Below, in pieces: positions 48,920 through 57,912 of a DNA stretch of 64,000 bases. This DNA comes from Terfezia claveryi (lineage: Eukaryota; Ascomycota; Pezizomycetes; Pezizales; Pezizaceae), in NCBI GenBank assembly GCA_015179025.1, contig WHUX01000089.1, positions 124,001-188,000 of the forward strand, given 5' to 3'. The position numbers and the translations under genes are program-made. The notes below the pieces were generated by a model that had not been told where the DNA came from, did no database searches, and saw only the letters and a program-made list of their open reading frames with translations. Within the stretch, counting starts at the first letter, position 1; each line of letters opens with the position of its first letter.

Positions 48920-50595
48920 GACTATCAAGGCTATTCAAACTGGATTTCTGCCTTTTTTTGCGCTTTCTGTAGTCTTTCCGAGAGGCTGCAATTAAAATAA
49001 GTAAAACTTATCCCAATCCCAAGATCACTATATCAAAATCAAAACTGCTGTCCCAACCAGACTACTGCTATCCTATTGTTCTCATTACTATCATCATGCT
49101 GCTATCTTGCTTTTTATCCCAGCCCCTAAGCCATTTATGTTGTTCACACTCTGAATTACCCCCAACTTTTGTGTTCCACTACGCCATATTCCAATCCTAT
49201 ATTAAGAAACAAAAGAAAAGGGCAAGGAAGGTGAGTACATAAGAGGACAGAAAGTTAAAGTGATGGCCACTTCAAAACTTGCTCTCCAATGACATATGAA
49301 TGCTTGATCCTCAACTCTCGAAGGTATGCGAGGTATGAAACAGCAATAGAGGTGGGGTAATCCGTGTTACTAGTATTGATCGTCAGGCAGTTGGAACCCT
49401 CCCCTGTATGAGTATAGCTGCAGAACCACTCATAAATCTTCTGCCGGCTTTGCTCTACGTTGACCTCAGAGATCTTCAATTCCGCACATAGCTCTTTCAA
49501 GATTGACCTGAAAGATTCACTTTTCGCAATGCGGTTGAGCTTTGGTTGCACGCCTTCACGATCTACACTGCTAACGCTGTTGGCGATATACTCTACAAGC
49601 CAGTTAGTTTAGGTCATATAAAATCATCAAGTAGCATTACACTTACCCAGAACTCCACGGCAATGCAAGTACCTCATTTCACGAAGGCAGTTGTCTTGAA
49701 TTTTCTGCTCCGCAACGGCGGGATTAGCTTCATTTCACAACTTCCAATACAAGTGCAGGCAAGTGAATGGTACCGCAATCTCAAGCTGTACTTCACCCGT
49801 TAGCTGCCATAAAAGAGGAAATCAAACTGTAGCTTCGGGTACATGCCTTCTGAACATGCTGGAGTAGATTATTTCTGGTATCAAGGTCCTTCTATTTTTC
49901 ACTCGTTAGTTTCCAGAGAGGAAAATCATACTGTAACTTTGGGTACATGCCCTGTACCGTTCAATATCCACCTTCTTATCTTTAATAATCCCCTCTAGTG
50001 TTTTGATTTTGTCTTCATATTGCTTCATAAGGTCCTTCTATTTTTCACTCGTTAGTTGCTGTCAGAGAGGAAATCATACCGTAACTTTGGGTACATGCCT
50101 TCTGTCGTTCCACCTCCGCGTGCTTATCTTCAATAATACCGTTGAGTAATTTGATTTTGCCTTCATAAGGCATCATAAGGTCCTCCTATTTTTTCACTCG
50201 TTAATTGCTATCAGAGAGGAAATAATACCGTAACTTTGGGTACATGCCTTCTGTCCTTCAATAACACCCTTGGGTACTTTGATCTCATCTTCATAAGGCC
50301 TCTTAGAGGTTTCGGACATCAACTGCACGGAATTTGGTTGCACACTCAAATGGGTAGCATCATTACTTTGCTTTCTTACCATATTGATGGTCTTCCTTCC
50401 AAGATTCAGCTGCCGCTGCAGCTGGAGGCACCGGGAGAACATAGCTAGGTTGGTATATGAATAGCTTGATGTAGGTAGCAGATTCGACAGTAGGGTTAGG
50501 GTGGGTGTCTTTGATGTGGAGCAGGACTAAAGTGAAGGGATTTCCGTTCAAAAGATGTAAAGGGGGGATACAGACCGCTATATATACTGCTGCCA
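48920..50595 (-). repeat. Segmental duplication, unit B
   Basis: Partner of 45790-47500 (see that entry). The two units share every exon boundary and splice signal but differ in many positions, so the duplication is not very recent. Confidence 0.85.
49255..50442 (-). CDS. Coiled-coil exon-cassette protein, paralogue B (unknown)
   Basis: Paralogue of the gene at 46135. Seven-exon model complement(49255..49592, 49647..49704, 49774..49785, 49847..49891, 49951..50037, 50099..50185, 50248..50442), 273 aa. Exons 2 and 3 are each exactly 87 nt, encoding 29-residue cassettes (EDLMMPYEGKIKLLNGIIED; KDLMKQYEDKIKTLEGIIKD) that share K-D-L-M, Y-E-x-K-I-K and I-I-x-D-K. The microexon here is LEIA. The C-terminal domain keeps NRI-x-KSESFRSILKELCAEL, SIAVSYLAYL and IKHSYVIGEQVLKWPSL. 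Introns 1-4 again start AG|GCATGTACCC (GC-AG), while introns 5 and 6 start GTACCA and GTAAGT. A TGA at 49735-49737 falls inside intron 5 and so does not break the gene. Confidence 0.7.
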
Positions 50596-51469
50596 AAATA
50601 CTGCTCAAGATTTCAATCATGCTAGACTACAGTCGTTTGTCTGTACGTGTTTGTATATGTCTGTCTGTATGTATTTGTTCGCTTGCTTATTTCGCATGTA
50701 CAATGGAACGCAGGTTTAGTTTGTTGATCTATGTATCTAACCCACCTGCCCCCAAGACCTGAATCAAGGCAGCTTCAATCAAACGAAATTGATACACTCC
50801 CAAAGAGAATTTCCAATCCGACATTAACTTGGGAGTTTGCATATCTTTCATAGTAAAGATTATTCAAATCAACAACCTGCCTCTACTACTTGGATTGAAA
50901 AGAACAAATCCTTGGTGACCAGTCAAAGCTTATATAACCCAAAGCCAGCTTATATATGCAATCCAGTTGCTGTATGAGAAGCCAACAGTATTTTACATCA
51001 TCAGGTGCTCCCAGCGCAGTTGTGCCATATGGTGATTATGACAGTTGGTACTTTGGTACTGGTAAATACTGAACATACATTAAGTCGCTTCCGCTTTACC
51101 CCATTCCTAACCCTCTTTCAGCTCCACCATAGAACGTTTCCTAGTCAACGAAATAAAAAATTTTAATGTCCTCACATGGAAGCGGGTACTAGTCAGTCTG
51201 TTGGCACGGAAGCGGGTGCGTGCGAGATAGAACTGGCTCCCACGGCGCCCAGATAGACCACAGGCAGCTATCTTTATAGAAAGATCTAGCAAATGCAGAA
51301 ATTTGTTTGGAGATTGTTCCAAAATTAATCTGCAACCCTATAGGTCTAATTTACAGATATCAAAATCGTAGAATCCTTACGGCACCACCTCCTATTACCG
51401 TAGGGTCGAGGGTATTTGAAAGATATACAAGGTAACTGAGGCCGCTTAGGCCTGATATGGCAACGATCC
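50596..51469. other. Intergenic, no gene seen
   Basis: Contains a short TGTCTGTATGT-type repeat near 50640-50690 and an AGTCTGTTGGCACGGAAGC string near 51194 related to the dispersed motif. No supported coding frame. Confidence 0.45.
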
Positions 51470-52064
51470 CTAGGAATATGAGAAACATCTTCCACCACGT
51501 CTCGGTACTAACAACTGTGATTGCAAAGATACCTCATCCACGCCCTGACACTGGGAATGTTGGTCCTTCAATATTTCTTGTTCCAGAGCGTTTTTGGTCG
51601 CCCCATCCCGTACATGTAGAAGCATGAGTGGCAGTTCATGAGGTAAGCGAGGGATGATATGGAGGACTTCCGTTGGATCCTGTGGGAGATTGATGACATG
51701 GATCTTCCCACCTTTATATTGCCCCAAACCCCGAACTATATATACTCGGATTACCGAATGTACGAGGGCTAACATCATAGCCTCAGTAGGTGTCGGCATC
51801 CCTAACCTAACCAATTCAGGTGGTATTTGCCCTGGGGACATGTCGGTTACAACTGAAAACTTATGGATGCCCGACCAAGAAAGACCAGACCGCTATCCTT
51901 ATTTCTCCTACTGCCCGAATCTTTGTCCCAATTCCGGCCCCCTCACAAATTGTACACTCCCCCGCTTGAGGATCTGCTATTGATTTGGCGAAATATCCTC
52001 CAAAGCCCTCGATACAAAGCAAATCCTCGTAGCTGGCGGGGACGGAGAGGGGCAGGAGGAACAC
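51470..52064 (-). mobile_element. Relic of a Helitron-type transposon protein (DUF6570)
   Basis: The minus-strand frame reads SGIHKFSVVTDMSPGQIPPE, continues ELVRLGMPTPTEAMMLALVH and then HVINLPQDPTEVLHIIPRLP. This is the pattern of DUF6570, the domain just before the helicase-like part of fungal Helitron proteins (M-x-PG-x-[VI]P-x-EL, then P-x-E-x-ML, then GHVI-x-[LF]PQ). About 50 bases upstream another frame carries ECTICEGAG, a likely remnant of the preceding Cys pair. The frames are offset and stop soon on both sides, so the copy is dead and truncated. No replication initiator or helicase motifs are in the neighbourhood. Confidence 0.6.
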
Positions 52065-53744
52065 GGTGAGGAAGAGGTAACGGCGGGTAGGAGGAGAAGG
52101 ATGAGAACGCAGGAGAGGTTCAAAACTTGAGGAAGTTTGCCGGTTCCGAAGCTGGCAACCGGTGGAGCTGGATCTAGTGGGAAGGCGTCACTTATCTTGA
52201 TCTTCGTATATTTTATATGGAGTCCTCACGGTCATCATCACAATTATCTTGTCCTACACGGATTGCATGTCTTCATACGTATGCCAGTTAGTGTCTAGAG
52301 AGCTGGGTCGTATTTATGATTACAACGGGCGCAGCAGATTGGATCCATAAGTAGATGTCGGCGGATACGGTAGGGGTGAGCGCATCAATAAGTTACGCGA
52401 TCTGACATCTTAGAGAGCAAAGCTGAACCAAAGTACATTTCGTTTCAATTTCAACAATAATGTGGTCTCATGACCTCCCTCATCTCTCACATACGTGGTA
52501 AAAAAACCCAATGATGGATGAAAAATTAAAATTAAAACTCCTCTTTGAAAGAAGGAAAAGATACTACAAAATTCTATCAAAGTATATCATCACACACCTC
52601 TCGGAGCTATATACAATGCACGCTCTTGTACACCTCCGGTGCATCATCCTCAGTGCCCTCAGCTTCATGCACGAACCAGCTCTTAAAATCCCGAAGAAGG
52701 TCTTGGTGATCTATGTAGCCCATTAGGCAAACGCTTGATAAAATGCGCCTTCTCCTGGCGACGAGGAAAACGTAGACTGCTGTTCTCATGCCACCGCCTT
52801 GAGAACCTGCACCCCGTACATGCTCCGCAACTCTTTGCCCAGTCAAGATTTCTCCAGTTTAAACTAGTAGTCTGAGATCTTTCTACGCAGCCGCAAACAG
52901 GACTCTCCAATCAAGACGCCCTATGTTTAGATGGTTGCCGTTTTGGGAAGTTACACAAGGGAGCCCCTTACCATTTCTGGTATCAAGCAGACTATGCATA
53001 CCTACTTTTCAGCTGGTTGGCACCAGACTAACCATTTTGAGTACTGCATTCCTACTAACAAACCACATCGCTAACATACATAGAAAAAAAGCAATAGAAA
53101 ATGTAGATTAATTTTCTAATAGAATGCAGTAATTATGCTAATCCACTTTGGTAGTCTCGTCATGCGCCAACTGATTACGCATTTTGAATATGCTCAACAA
53201 TATCCAGAACTGTCACAGATCTGGGAGAAGGCACAAAATTAGTCTGGTTGGCACAAAATATGGAAAGTTGCTGGGAGCAATGCTCGAAAAGTTGAGACGC
53301 GCGGAAGATAACACTTCCTACGTTCAAATAGCACTCTTAGAATCCAAATGCAACTCTACGCTTTCTGGGATACTCCTCGCTGGGTAGTGTATTGCGGGAT
53401 AATCTCTAACAGCATGCTCCTACCAAAAATGAACCAAGTCTGTAGTATGGCTCTCTGAGAAGGAAAGAGACCATACAGTAAGCATGTAAGCCAAGCAGGA
53501 CGCTGAGGTTAAATATTTCCACTGAGCAATTATAGCAGGCACCTCAATCACAGTATATATTATAAATACCGACTAAAAAGCTCTCCCTGCATGGATATTG
53601 TGGCTTTTAGTAAAAATCCCCAAAAGGCCTTATACATAATATATGATACTTAAATGGTGATTCCAAGTAATACCAACACCTAGACTAGTCGCCAAAGAAA
53701 TCTTCCCCAGAAATACTAACAAAACCTTCTATCTCCTTTTGAAG
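52065..53744. other. Intergenic with two copies of the dispersed motif
   Basis: No supported gene. GGTTGGCACCAGACTAACC at about 53013 and TTAGTCTGGTTGGCACAAAA at about 53237 are inverted or partial copies of the MITE end, about 210 bp apart. They may bound a decayed element. Confidence 0.45.
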
Positions 53745-54601
53745 CTAGAATTCACTCCCGCAGTCGGTCCACTCTGAGGCAACAGTTCCACGTTCATCCG
53801 CATCCCTATCTATCTCAACCTCCCCCGACGACGACGACGACGAGAGAACCCCCTCCCAATCCACCCACTCCCCCACCTCACACCCCACCTCATCAAAAAC
53901 CTCCCACCCCCACTGCTCCACGACCCTCCTCCTCCTCCCCTCCCACCTCCCCACCGCCTCATCCACCAGTCCATCCCACCTCCCATCTCCCCTCCCCCAG
54001 ACCTCCTCTGAACTCAGATACCCACTCTCCCCTCCCTCCTCCTCCTCCTTCTCCTCCCCCTCCTCTCCCTGTTTGAAACCCCGCCCGCATACACGCATCC
54101 CATTTTCCGCGCCCCAGCACTCCTGGGGGCGGAGGTCAAAGCCGACAGATATACTTCCCCAGCGCCTCGATTCTGGAGTGGGGTTTGGGTTATTGTGGCG
54201 CGCGGAGAGGAGTTTCGCCGCGACGTGGAGCTCGTGCCTGTGCATGGCCAGCCGCCGGGGCTCGGGGAGGTAGCAGCATGAGCAGGTGTAGGATATCCAG
54301 CGCCAGTTGTCGGTAGTGAGGGTGTGGAGGTGTTGTTTTGCGGGAGGGGAGGGGGTGGGTGGGTGGGTACGGTGGAGAGTTGGGTTGGTGACGGTCTGTG
54401 GAGGTGTTAGTTGGACATAATAGAGGGGACAGAGGAGGGGGCTACCTCGTGAAAGGAGGGCCGACTGTGTCGGCCGGCGCGGCGGATGTAGCCGTACCGG
54501 AAGAGGTGGCACTTGAAACGCTTTTTGGGGATGCTGGGGGCGCGGAGGTCGTGGGATTGGTCATCGGGGTGGATGGGAACGATGATGGTGGTGACTGTCA
54601 T
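53745..54601 (-). CDS. Unknown protein, member 1 of a divergent paralogous pair
   Basis: Two-exon model complement(53745..54395, 54446..54601), 268 aa. Exon 1 starts MTVTTIIVPIHPDDQSHDL. An in-frame ATG at 54691 would add 30 residues. Features: Cys cluster ISYTCSCCYLPE, helix HRHELHVAAKLLSARH, acidic run (EEGEEKEEEEGG) and the shared block GLVDEAVGRWEGRRRRVVEQ followed by WGWEVFDEVG. It ends in a Ser run and acidic tail. The shared block, the DLR-x-PS string and the AA-helix recur in the gene at 56044, so they are paralogues. Strong G/C strand skew and low complexity are notable. No known domain was recognised. Confidence 0.65.
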
Positions 54602-55197
54602 GGTTGGTGGGTATATTTGAAAGATGAGATATGGTGATAGACGTGTGAGATCAATACGTGCACGAGAGAAACTGAACCTGGAACTTGACACCGCGGAGAT
54701 AGGAAGAAGGGAGAGGAGTGCAAATATAGGTAGTCAATGAATAAATAGATGAATGAAGCAAGGGCTATCTATACAACAATTGTAACAGGTGCAGGAGGTA
54801 TCTAGTATCTGTGGGCCTACTCCGTAGGCCTAGATCGATATCCAAAGGATTTGGGTATATCCACCACTGTCACCCCCTATCCTCCCTTAAAATTATCCAT
54901 AGGACGTGTATAGCAGGTAGCTATGACTCAAGCTCCTTTTCAGCTTCCCGGGGGACATGAGTGAAGCGGCTGCGCAATGTTGTCGCAAAGATGGTTTCTT
55001 CAGGTTGCACAAAGCCGTGATTGTGGAGAGGTGCTGTGCGCTTCCGCACATCCGTACATGCAGTACATATGTACATGCACTGTTATGTTCCTAGCAGACG
55101 CAGATCCATGTTTTGCCCCTAGTCTCATGCCAAGACCCTTTTGCCCCGTGAATCGAAGCTGGCCACCAGCCCCCTAACCCTGGCGTTGAGGGTAACC
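54602..55197. promoter_or_regulatory. Spacer, left half of the divergent pair's intergenic region
   Basis: Presumed promoter of the 53745-54601 gene. It includes short CATGTAC/GTACATG strings near 55050-55080. No defined site was recognised. Confidence 0.4.
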
Positions 55198-55516
55198 TAC
55201 CGTAGTAATTGGCAATTAACGCCCCCCTTCTCACATAACGCCCCCCCTATATTTAGAGAGTGTAAGTCTAACTATTCTACATATATCTTAAGTACATATG
55301 TAACGCTATCTATGTGTAGTTAGGTACTAAGGAGGGACAGTGCCATAGCATCAGAAGTTCCGCCAGACTACAGAAGTTCTAGCTAGATTAGTATCAGCCA
55401 AAAGATCAGGCTGGTGGTTGAGTCGTAGTCCATCTGGCCTAGCGCACCCAAGAACTCTAAATATAGGGGGGGCGGTATGTGAGGAGGGGGGGCGTTAATT
55501 GCCAATTACTATGGTA
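55198..55516. mobile_element. 319-bp MITE with about 65-bp inverted repeats and 6-bp direct flanks
   Basis: Left arm TACCGTAGTAATTGGCAATT, continuing through AACGCCCCCCTTCTCACATA to CTATATTTAGAG, is inverted at the right arm ending CCAATTACTATGGTA, with few mismatches. GTAACC sits immediately outside both ends (55192-55197 and 55517-55522), fitting a 6-bp target-site duplication. A TA duplication is the alternative reading, since the ends are TA...TA. The interior lacks an open frame. Confidence 0.88.
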
Positions 55517-55575
55517 GTAACCTAAGCCTTGCGCGGCTCCTATTTATTGGAGCGCAGCCCATGCAGCCCTACCAT

Positions 55576-55640
55576 GCCAACCAGACTAAGCCCTAACTGA
55601 TACCAAATTTGAACTGCCACCGATTAGTCTGGTTGGCCAC
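55576..55640. repeat. Short inverted repeat of the AGTCTGGTTGGCA motif
   Basis: TGCCAACCAGACTAAGCC at about 55576 faces GATTAGTCTGGTTGGCCA at about 55622, with a loop of about 30 bp. The arms are the terminal motif of the 40.5-kb MITE, so this is either a tiny internally deleted element or a solo inverted pair. Confidence 0.6.
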
Positions 55641-56043
55641 TGATGATACTTGTGGTCATTGCCACCACTTCGGTGACAATTGGGATCCCCGCAGTACCCC
55701 GTAACATGTACCGAGTATCGCGGGTATATAATCTCTGCCTGCCCTATTCTCTTCGCTCGAACTCCCACTTCCACAATCCAAGCTCCTCGGAGCAAATGTA
55801 TAGTGCGTGCTGTGCACGTTAAGTACATCGCAATCGCTCCTTTCATCCCCCCCAAAAAAACCAAACTTCTCTCGGTTCCTTTCGCTAGGTAATCGACAAA
55901 GAAATCATCCCGCAGATACCTAATTCCAAGAATACTTAACGTGCTCAGCCTGCACATCCGGTGCCCATCATCGATATCGAGACACTTTTATTCAGTGGAA
56001 ATCCCCCAGCAACAACTGTTAGCACTCCTAGCTGCTCATCACC

Positions 56044-56832
56044 ATGGACCCCAATACCGCCGACGACTTTCCCCCACTCACCTCCACTACCCTCGACCTA
56101 CGCACCCCCTCCCTTGGCCCCCTCCGCCACCGTACACACTTGAAAAAATACTCCACAACCAACCTCCCTACCCGCGCCTTCCCCAAACCCATCCCCTTCT
56201 CCCACGCTCTCACCCTTCCCACAATCACCCTTGTCCCTGAGCTCTCCGCCTGGGAATCCGCTGGAATCTCCTTCTGCTTCTACAACGACCTCCTCCACCC
56301 AAACACCTCCACTAATCTTCTCACCGCTCGGGCCCAGCGCAGACGCGTATATGCTGCTAGTAGGATAGCAGCGAGTTTAGTCTGGGGGAACCATTGTGCA
56401 TGTCCGGGATGTAAGCGGGAGCGGAGGCAGATGAACCGGAAGGCCCGGAAGGCTACTTATACCAAGGGGGAGGTTGAAGATGGGGTTTTGGAGAAGAATG
56501 TGATGGAAGTTGATGAACGGGAGATTAAAATGGGGGGCATCCCATGGTGGATAGAGGGGCATAGAGGAGAGGATGAGGATTATGGGTGTGATGAGCTGAG
56601 CGTGCAGATGCTTCCCCCGGCGAGAGATGCGTGGGCAAAGCTGGTGGATGATGCGGTTGGCGTGTGGGAGGGGAAGAGGAGGAGGTGTGTCGAGGAGTTG
56701 GGTTGGGAAGTTTGTAGTGATGTGGGCGCCTGTATATGTGCATGCTCGCCGAGCGTTTGGTCGGAGGATGGTGAGGAGTTTGGTGAGGTTGAGGATGGGG
56801 ATTGGGATAAGATGTCTGTATGTACGGCTTAG
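56044..56832 (+). CDS. Unknown protein, member 2 of a divergent paralogous pair
   Basis: A single open frame of 262 aa starting MDPNTADDFPPLTSTTLDLR. Features: FPKPIPFSHALTLPTITLVP, ISFCFYNDLLHP, a helix RRRVYAASRIAASLVWGNHC leading into CACPGCKRERR (a possible small metal site), and an acidic stretch. Then comes the block shared with the 53745 gene, KLVDDAVGVWEGKRRRCVEE, followed by LGWEVCSDVG. It ends Cys-rich then acidic. The ATG at 56044 follows CTCATCACC and is the first in frame. Expression and function are unknown. Confidence 0.65.
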   Translation: MDPNTADDFPPLTSTTLDLRTPSLGPLRHRTHLKKYSTTNLPTRAFPKPIPFSHALTLPTITLVPELSAWESAGISFCFYNDLLHPNTSTNLLTARAQRRRVYAASRIAASLVWGNHCACPGCKRERRQMNRKARKATYTKGEVEDGVLEKNVMEVDEREIKMGGIPWWIEGHRGEDEDYGCDELSVQMLPPARDAWAKLVDDAVGVWEGKRRRCVEELGWEVCSDVGACICACSPSVWSEDGEEFGEVEDGDWDKMSVCTA

Positions 56833-57369
56833 ATGGACCTGGTGCTCGTCTTAGGTCTGTATGTTAGAATTAAACTATACCACTACCCATGAAGTCCTGA
56901 CTATATAGAAATTGAAGGATGAAGCATCGGGAGAGTGCGAGAGGATACGATGATCATGTACGCCTGTCTAATGTTGTGAGTTCGTGAGCGCTTATCTGAT
57001 TCCTCTCACTCGAGAATCGTATCAAAAACAACACAAAATTGAAATATTCCAAAGATATTAAAGCTAGTCACCTTTCGTCCAGTTGGGAAAATTATGGTGG
57101 CAGTTAGTTCGTTAGCACAAGACGAGATTCAGGGTAATAACGGTACGCACACTCTAGAGTACCCAAGTACCCAAGTAGCTACGTACAAGCCTCAATAGGT
57201 ATCTCTACCCCGAAATAACATACCATATCATTGTAACACAGCACCCCCTTTACCGTTGCTGTATAATCCCAGTTTCGTTATACCCAGTACGGGGTTTATC
57301 CCAAGCAAAACCCTAGGATCAAGTCCATTTGTATGCGTGGGCACATTGTTTTTTTTTTCTTTCTTTTGT
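56833..57369. other. Intergenic, no gene seen
   Basis: 3' region of the 56044 gene. AT-rich, with AGTACCC repeats near 57160-57175. Confidence 0.4.
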
Positions 57370-57912
57370 AGGGAAACATAACGTAGGCTGGTTGCAAGTC
57401 ACTCCTCACAGAGGTGTGGGGGCTGTGCTGGGCCCAGGAATGATACTCTGATAGACTATTAAGGCTATTCAAACTAGATTTCTGCACTTTTGTGTACTTT
57501 CTGTACTCTCTGCGGCCCTAAAAAGCTACAACCTAATGAAATGCTATTCGTTGCTCTCATTACCTATCACCATGCTGTTATCTTGCATGTTTATCCATAG
57601 AACCTAAACCATTGAACTGGATATGTTGTTTACGCTCCCCAATTTACCCCAACTTTTGTGTTCCACCATGCCATATTCCAATCCTATCTTGAGAAACAAA
57701 AGAAAAAGCACAAGAAAGGTGAACATAGAAGAGAATAGAAAGTTAAGGCTATGGCCACTCCAAAACTTTTCCCTCTAATGACATATGAATGCTTGATGTT
57801 CGAACATCAAAGGTTATGCGAGGAATGAAACAGCAATCAGGTGGGGTAATCCGTGTTATATACCAGTATTTATTGTCAGGAAGTTGGAAACTTCCCATGG
57901 GTAAGCATGCTC
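57370..57912 (-). pseudogene. Truncated third copy of the coiled-coil cassette gene
   Basis: Matches the 3' flank and C-terminal exon of paralogues A and B: GTAGGCTGGTTGCA...CACTCCTCACAG, GACTATTAAGGCTATTCAAA, CCAACTTTTGTGTTCCAC and ATGACATATGAATGCTTGAT. The minus-strand frame shows HAYPWE and FLTINTG, equivalent to HPWE and LRVNT in paralogue A. Similarity stops abruptly near 57912, before the other exons, and the remaining frame has stops. A dead fragment. Confidence 0.75.
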
